Shown piece by piece: positions 4,769 through 8,038 of a stretch of DNA of 8,038 bases. Position numbers and translations under genes: made by a program. The stretch comes from Microcaldota archaeon (GTDB taxonomy: Archaea; Micrarchaeota; Micrarchaeia; Anstonellales; VGKX01). Below the pieces are notes generated by a model. It made no database searches. It had not been told where the DNA came from and was given only the letters and a program-made list of their open reading frames with translations. Location of the stretch: the NCBI GenBank assembly GCA_021823945.1, contig JAKALW010000044.1, forward strand, positions 1 to 8,038, written 5' to 3'. Each line of letters starts with the position of its first letter. The first letter of the stretch is position 1.

Positions 4769-4886
4769 GTCGCCAATTTGCCCCAAAAACGGGATTTTTG
4801 GGAAATTCTGGCTTTTTGGGGAGAATTGCCACTATTTTGGGAGAATATTGAAGCCCGCTGGTTTTTTCCTCTTAGGAGCCCGAAGG

Positions 4887-5285
4887 TTACTTCTTTTTCG
4901 TCGCCTTGTTCATGCTCCTCAGGCCAACCCAGATGCCGTCGGGGTCCTTGACCATGCCCATTGTGATTTCCTTGCCGACCCAGAGCGGCATTGCGACCTT
5001 ATAGCCCTTGGAGACCAGTTTCTTGAATTCAGTTTTTGCGTCCTTGACCATGAATGTCAAGTGGTCCATTTCGTCGCCTTTCTCATAGGGCTTGTAGAGC
5101 TTGCAGCTTGGCGTATAGTGCATGAGGCGAAGATATTGCCCTGTATCCTTGCTCAAAAGCGTGATGACAGTCTCGCCTGGCATGTAGCTTTTCCTGTCAG
5201 TAACCTTCATGCCGAGCAGCTTCACATAGAAATTCAGGGCTTTCTTCACGTTCCTGACCCTTATGCTGACATTGACAAGACCCAT
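4887..5285 (-). CDS. VOC superfamily (glyoxalase/bleomycin-resistance fold) protein
   Basis: A 132-residue protein with the two beta-alpha-beta-beta-beta modules of the VOC fold: GLVNVSIRVRNVKKALNFY and LLGMKV in the first half, MDHLTFMVKD, KGYKVAMP and VKDPDGIWVGL in the second. Overall similarity is to glyoxalase I. Aligned with E. coli GloA, however, the four metal ligands His5, Glu56, His74 and Glu122 correspond to Asn5, Arg53, His75 and Gly121, so only one ligand remains. A Ni/Zn glyoxalase activity is therefore unlikely; a different VOC enzyme or a binding protein is more probable. The open frame begins at 5360, but GGTGG four bases before ATG 5285 and the fold boundary fix the start. 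The C-terminus is a short lysine tail. The gene stands alone on the minus strand. Confidence 0.85.
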   Translation of the reverse strand: MGLVNVSIRVRNVKKALNFYVKLLGMKVTDRKSYMPGETVITLLSKDTGQYLRLMHYTPSCKLYKPYEKGDEMDHLTFMVKDAKTEFKKLVSKGYKVAMPLWVGKEITMGMVKDPDGIWVGLRSMNKATKKK

Positions 5286-5337
5286 GATACCACCGATACA
5301 GCATTTGACGGAGGGGTTTTTAGGGCTTTCGGCACGC

Positions 5338-5345
5338 GTATAATA
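5338..5345 (-). promoter_or_regulatory. Possible TATA box of the VOC gene
   Basis: The minus strand reads TATTATAC. A start near 5314 would give a leader of about 28 bases that includes the GGTGG site at 5294-5290. A second AT patch (CTAAAAA, near 5316-5322) is the alternative but would cut into the ribosome-binding site. Confidence 0.35.
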
Positions 5346-5380
5346 CTGGAATTGTAACATATTGGCGCGCGATTACATTG

Positions 5381-5435
5381 ATGGGGCCCAGGCATGCCCC
5401 ATAGCGGAATATTGGGCAAAACCAGCAGCTGGTTT
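5381..5435. repeat. Two adjacent perfect hairpins between the VOC and flavodoxin genes
   Basis: ATGGGGC (5381-5387) pairs with GCCCCAT (5396-5402) around 8 bases, and AAACCAG (5419-5425) pairs with CTGGTTT (5429-5435) around 3. They lie 45-100 bases downstream of the minus-strand flavodoxin stop and upstream of the VOC promoter. They are probably transcript 3'-end structures. The minus strand has only a short T-run after the second, so termination is not certain. Confidence 0.4.
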
Positions 5436-5478
5436 GGGATTGCCATTGTTCTTCGAATCAATTTTTTCCTTGCTTTTT

Positions 5479-6006
5479 TTAGGCATTTAGGCTTTTTATG
5501 AAATCTTTGACCTTGCCGCCATAGCCGCCCTGTTCAAAGTCGTCAGCCTTGAGCCATAGGCTTGCCTGCGCCTTCACGCCGAGGATGGATTCAAGCTCCC
5601 GAAGATTCCCCGCAGGATTCGTTTGCCCGTCAACGCAGAAAAATGCCAACCTTTTCACTTTCCCTCTAAGGGCCAGGGCATACGCGCGCGTCGCTGGCGG
5701 AAGCCGGCCCATCCACATAGGAGTGCCAAAAACAAGCAGGCCGTAGTCCAGGGGGTTCTTGGAAAGGGGCTTGAGCCTTGTGCCCTGCTTGAGAAAAACA
5801 GCAATTCCTGTCGAGAACATGACTTTCAGGCTGATTTTCTTCGCGTCCGCGCCAGTGGCATTTTTTGTCAGGGCTGGGCGCTCAGCCGTATCCTTAATGG
5901 CTTCAAAATCAACTTCAGCCTTGCCCGCGCCCATGGAGTTTGCGATTTCCTGCGCCATTTTCCTGTTGTTTCCAGTAAGTGAGTAATACGCTATCAATGT
6001 TTTCAC
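5479..6006 (-). CDS. Flavodoxin-fold protein, GTG start
   Basis: A 175-residue flavodoxin-family protein, a soluble FMN electron carrier or quinone/flavin reductase. Strand 1 and the FMN phosphate loop read LIAYYSLTGNNRKMA (residues 4-18), with the usual S/T-x-T-G-N present but Asn14 in place of the common Thr. The second flavin loop is VFGTPMWMGRLPP (92-104), with Trp98 well placed to stack on the isoalloxazine ring. FFCVDGQTNPAGN (122-134) corresponds to the third loop. The frame is open to 6141, but the upstream part does not resemble flavodoxin, whereas GGTGGT four bases before GTG 6006 starts the protein exactly at its first beta strand. The gene is divergent from the permease. Its partner is unknown; the NuoE/NuoF module upstream is a conceivable one. 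Confidence 0.85.
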   Translation of the reverse strand: MKTLIAYYSLTGNNRKMAQEIANSMGAGKAEVDFEAIKDTAERPALTKNATGADAKKISLKVMFSTGIAVFLKQGTRLKPLSKNPLDYGLLVFGTPMWMGRLPPATRAYALALRGKVKRLAFFCVDGQTNPAGNLRELESILGVKAQASLWLKADDFEQGGYGGKVKDFIKSLNA

Positions 6007-6328
6007 GAGAACCACCAAAAGGGATAAATGCAGATTATGTTTCTGGCAAAAACGTATTTCAATGTTTGCAAAAAGCGCGAAAAAATGCCTGAAGAGCGCA
6101 ACAACGCGGGCATGAAGGCTTCGGGAAAGCTTCTTAATCATATGCTGCCAGTATAAGAGGGAGTTGGCATGAATCGCCGGTTATGCGGGCATCTGGAAAA
6201 GAAGCGGTGCGCGCATACAGCGCGGAGCTGTATTTTTAAGAGAATTTGAGGGAATTGAAGGCGCAGGGCCGAAGGATTTCAGGCTTGCCTCCTCGAGCAT
6301 CAAGGACTAATTTTTCCGGTGGATAACA
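6007..6328. other. 322-base divergent intergenic region
   Basis: It holds the flavodoxin ribosome-binding site (GGTGGT, 6016-6011 on minus), an imperfect dyad GAAGGCTT/AAGCTTC near 6115-6134, and AT patches TATAAG (6152-6157) and TATTTTTAA (6231-6239) on plus. Two tiny frames start at ATG 6169 (26 codons) and ATG 6184 (18 codons); neither resembles a known peptide. A 46-codon plus frame ending at the TAA near 6308-6310 looks protein-like but has no start codon. I assign no gene. Confidence 0.5.
6231..6239 (+). promoter_or_regulatory. Possible TATA box of the permease gene
   Basis: TATTTTTAA is followed by G, the same TTTTTAAG core seen before nuoE. A start near 6262 would give a leader of about 67 bases ending in the GGTGGAT ribosome-binding site (6318-6324). 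It is the best AT box in the interval, but the leader would be longer than for its neighbours. Confidence 0.3.
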
Positions 6329-7726
6329 ATGATTGGCCTAACCGACAAATTAAAAGTCACGCTAAAGCAGGAAATAGGGCTTTGGGGCAGCTTCTCGATG
6401 GGATTTGCTGACGTGGGCGCCGACATATTCCTCGCGCTGGGGCTGATTGCCGCGTACGCTGGAGGCGCCATGCCTTTTGCCATAATGATAGCGGCCGCGG
6501 TTTATGTCCTAACTGGACTTTCATACGCTGAGCTTGCCTCGTCAATACCGGTCGCTGGCGGCGCTTCGGTCTATGGCGAGCGGGCATTTGGCAAGTTTTT
6601 CGGGTTCATCGGCGGCTGGGGGCTCATGCTTGATTACACTATTGACATTGCGCTCTTTGCAGTAGCCGCAACTGGCTACATGTCATTTTTCTTTCCCGCC
6701 ATCCGCGGCATTTTCCCGATTGCGACATCCATCGTCATCATATCATTAGTCATTGTGAATCTTTTTGGAATAAAGGAATCGTCATTTGTAAATTCAGTCC
6801 TGACTGTTGGCACTATAGTGCTTGTGCTGGTCCTTCTTGTTATAGGAGTATCAACTACTTTCAAGATGGACATGTTCACAGCCGGGCTAAAGCCCATAGA
6901 TGTTGACCCGGGAATACACAATTTCCTTTATTCCATCACGCTCGCTATGGTGGCGTTCATAGGGATTGAAAGCATTTCGCAGGGCGCGGAGGAGACGAAA
7001 AATCCCGAAAAAACGCTACCCATGGCGCACATATCCGCAGTAGGCACGGTGGTGATTTTCGCGCTCGCGATATCAATCATATCGCTTGGCATCGTAACCC
7101 CAAAGGCGCTTGCCGACAGGGCCGACAACCCGCTTGTGGCTGTGGCGCTTGCCCTCCCGTTTGCAAGTCTGCTTGTGCCCATTGTGGCGTTCACAGGATT
7201 CGCCATCTGCTACGTATCAGCGAACACAGGCATTATCGGGGTTTCGCGCGTGACATACTCTATGAGCAACCACGCCATGCTGACGCGCAGGTTCAAGTGG
7301 GTACACCCGGTTTTCAGGACTCCATGGATTACAATACTCCTGTTTTCAGCAGTGGCGATAATACTCGCGTCTTACGGCGACATGTTCTTCCTTGGCGAGC
7401 TTTACGCCTTCGGCGCCCTCACAGCTTACCTGATTGCGAACCTGGCCCTGATAAAAATCAGGTTTTCAGAACCGGGCCTGAGCCGCCCGTTCCGAGCGCC
7501 ATTCGACATCCAGATAGCAGGGGCAAAAATACCGCTTACCGCGGTCGCTGGCGCGCTTGGCTGCCTGGGCATGCTATTCCTTGTTGCGCTTCTGCACGGC
7601 GCGGGGCGCGACGTGGCGCTTGTCTGGTTCGCAATCGGCATAGGCTATTATTTATATTACAGGAATTACAGGGAAAAACTTGACAGGAAGGAGGCTCTGG
7701 CAAAGAAGGCGACTCCAGATAATTGA
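6329..7726 (+). CDS. APC-family amino acid permease, 12 TM
   Basis: A 465-residue inner-membrane transporter of the amino acid-polyamine-organocation superfamily, which imports or exchanges amino acids using ion or substrate gradients. Twelve hydrophobic segments can be traced from about residue 21 to 445. The broken TM1 motif is GFADVGADIFLALG (25-38). TM3 begins GFIGGWGLMLDY (92-103). TM6 and the following loop carry the superfamily signature FIGIESISQGAEETKNPEKTLP (210-231). RPFRAPF (386-392) before TM11 is also typical. There is no universal-stress or other cytoplasmic domain; the tail is a short Lys-rich helix. ATG 6329 follows GGTGGAT with 6-base spacing. Substrate cannot be predicted. 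It is divergent from the flavodoxin, and degenerate 33-base repeats begin at its stop codon. Confidence 0.93.
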   Translation: MIGLTDKLKVTLKQEIGLWGSFSMGFADVGADIFLALGLIAAYAGGAMPFAIMIAAAVYVLTGLSYAELASSIPVAGGASVYGERAFGKFFGFIGGWGLMLDYTIDIALFAVAATGYMSFFFPAIRGIFPIATSIVIISLVIVNLFGIKESSFVNSVLTVGTIVLVLVLLVIGVSTTFKMDMFTAGLKPIDVDPGIHNFLYSITLAMVAFIGIESISQGAEETKNPEKTLPMAHISAVGTVVIFALAISIISLGIVTPKALADRADNPLVAVALALPFASLLVPIVAFTGFAICYVSANTGIIGVSRVTYSMSNHAMLTRRFKWVHPVFRTPWITILLFSAVAIILASYGDMFFLGELYAFGALTAYLIANLALIKIRFSEPGLSRPFRAPFDIQIAGAKIPLTAVAGALGCLGMLFLVALLHGAGRDVALVWFAIGIGYYLYYRNYREKLDRKEALAKKATPDN

Positions 7727-7855
7727 TATCCGCAAGCAGGTCGATGCCTGATTGGTGATATTTGCAGGACTTTCCATTGTGGAATTTTTGATATCCGCAG
7801 TGCTTTCCAATGCAAACTTATTGACGCATGCCGTGCTTTTGAATGCCAGGTATTT
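7725..7855. repeat. Degenerate 33-base tandem repeat
   Basis: Three full units lie at 7757-7789, 7790-7822 and 7823-7855, preceded by a decayed 32-base unit at 7725-7756. Units 1 and 2 share 23 of 33 positions by eye, and units 2 and 3 share 20. The 12-mer TTGATATCCGCA occurs at 7723-7734 and 7788-7799. Because the unit is a multiple of three, several frames on both strands stay open and give 11-residue repeats, such as ISAVLSNANLL then THAVLLNARYL on plus. None has a good start, so coding is unproven. Confidence 0.6.
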
Positions 7856-8038
7856 AGGTCGGCAGCACTTTTTTGCGGACGCCAGCGGAGATTGGATTAA
7901 ATATTCTGCACTGGATAAGAATGCCGCAAGTGATGATAACGGTGATCTCTTAGCCTGCGATTCCTTCGGGTTTTGCGGGCGGTGACGAGCGACGGACGGT
8001 CTGATGCGTATTCATTAGCCTGAGCGGGTAGAGTGTGT
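7727..8038. other. 312-base region after the permease without a supported gene
   Basis: It holds the 33-base repeats, a T6 run (about 7869-7874), an AT box TTAAATA (7897-7903) on plus and a UUCG-capped hairpin (7954-7979). An open plus frame (7752-7985, TTG or GTG start) consists mostly of repeat-derived hydrophobic residues. A long minus frame across the same bases lacks an ATG until deep inside the repeats. I call neither a gene. The right edge may enter an RNA gene. Confidence 0.5.
7954..7979 (+). ncRNA. UUCG-capped hairpin, possible 5' part of an RNA running off the window
   Basis: CCTGCGA, TT, CC, loop TTCG, GG, TT, TTGCGGG fold into an 11-position stem with a UU/UU internal mismatch and two wobble pairs, closed by the very stable C(UUCG)G tetraloop. 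An AT box centred at 7900 would start a plus-strand transcript near 7927. The bases after it show no protein frame and are G/A-rich. This suggests a structured RNA, but its class is not recognised. Confidence 0.3.

Larger units (their letters stand above)
4711..4886. other. Regulatory interval upstream of the zinc-ribbon gene with short repeats
   Basis: This interval contains CCCAAAAA (4782-4789) and TTTTTGGG (4795-4802), a perfect 8-bp hairpin with loop CGGGA. Two further TTTTGGG-plus-GAATT copies follow at about 4813-4827 and 4834-4849, a rough 20-base periodicity. These lie downstream of the VOC gene and upstream of the zinc-ribbon promoter on the minus strand. No protein-like frame was found. 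Confidence 0.45.

Noticed and set aside
6169..6249. 26-codon plus frame in the divergent region
   Set aside because: GGGAG precedes its ATG, but the TATA-like box is too close and the peptide has no recognisable character.
7752..7985. 77-codon plus frame after the permease
   Set aside because: It starts with TTG/GTG without a clear ribosome-binding site and derives mainly from the tandem repeats, then runs through the hairpin; not convincing as a gene.
7930..8004. C/D box RNA with GTGATGA (7930-7936) and CTGA (8001-8004)
   Set aside because: The internal D' and C' boxes are poor and a strong hairpin occupies the guide region, unlike archaeal C/D RNAs.
7920..8038. Resemblance of GACGAGCGACGGACGG after a UUCG hairpin to the V1 end of 16S rRNA
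   Set aside because: The conserved 16S 5' segment that should lie just upstream is absent, and the bases after do not follow the rRNA consensus; probably coincidence.

Overview
The window looks archaeal. Several starts have an AT-rich TATA-like box about 25-30 bases upstream, which gives leaderless or nearly leaderless transcripts (flavin reductase, HAD phosphatase, probably NuoE). Other starts carry GGTG-type Shine-Dalgarno sites that match the archaeal 16S tail. One secreted protein is rich in N-glycosylation sequons. Gene content (isolated NuoE/NuoF, an RGG/zinc-ribbon mini-protein, a YqeG-like HAD) would fit a small-genome DPANN-type lineage. That placement is inference; no rRNA or tRNA was recognised to confirm it.

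Left part (1-1739, minus strand): a redox operon reading leftwards, nuoE, then nuoF, then a third gene that starts by ATGA overlap and leaves the window after 12 codons. No membrane Complex I subunit is visible. The nuoE/nuoF pair therefore more likely belongs to a soluble flavin/Fe-S module, for example with a NuoG-like or [FeFe]-hydrogenase-like partner. NuoF keeps its FMN and 4Fe-4S motifs, but most side chains of the usual NAD(H) adenosine pocket are replaced.

Middle left (1940-3760): a minus-strand flavin-reductase-domain protein with a strong TATA box and a terminator-like hairpin behind it. Next come about 180 bases packed with three consecutive hairpins, then a small secreted, sequon-rich protein on the minus strand. 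A 327-base gene-free stretch follows, holding nested inverted repeats (a candidate structured RNA) and a perfect palindrome.

Middle right (3788-6006): a plus-strand YqeG/Gep4-like HAD phosphatase converges through a hairpin terminator on a minus-strand RGG-repeat plus CxxC-x17-CxxC zinc-ribbon protein. Then come a minus-strand VOC (glyoxalase-fold) protein and a minus-strand flavodoxin-like protein with a GTG start.

Right part (6329-8038): a plus-strand 12-TM APC-family amino acid permease, divergent from the flavodoxin. Beyond it is gene-poor sequence with degenerate 33-base tandem repeats that begin at the permease stop codon, and a UUCG-capped hairpin that may belong to an RNA cut off by the window edge.

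Four of the nine complete genes are flavin or Fe-S redox proteins (NuoE, NuoF, flavin reductase, flavodoxin). This suggests, but does not prove, a local concentration of flavin-based electron transfer. I found no CRISPR array, transposase, integrase or tRNA.
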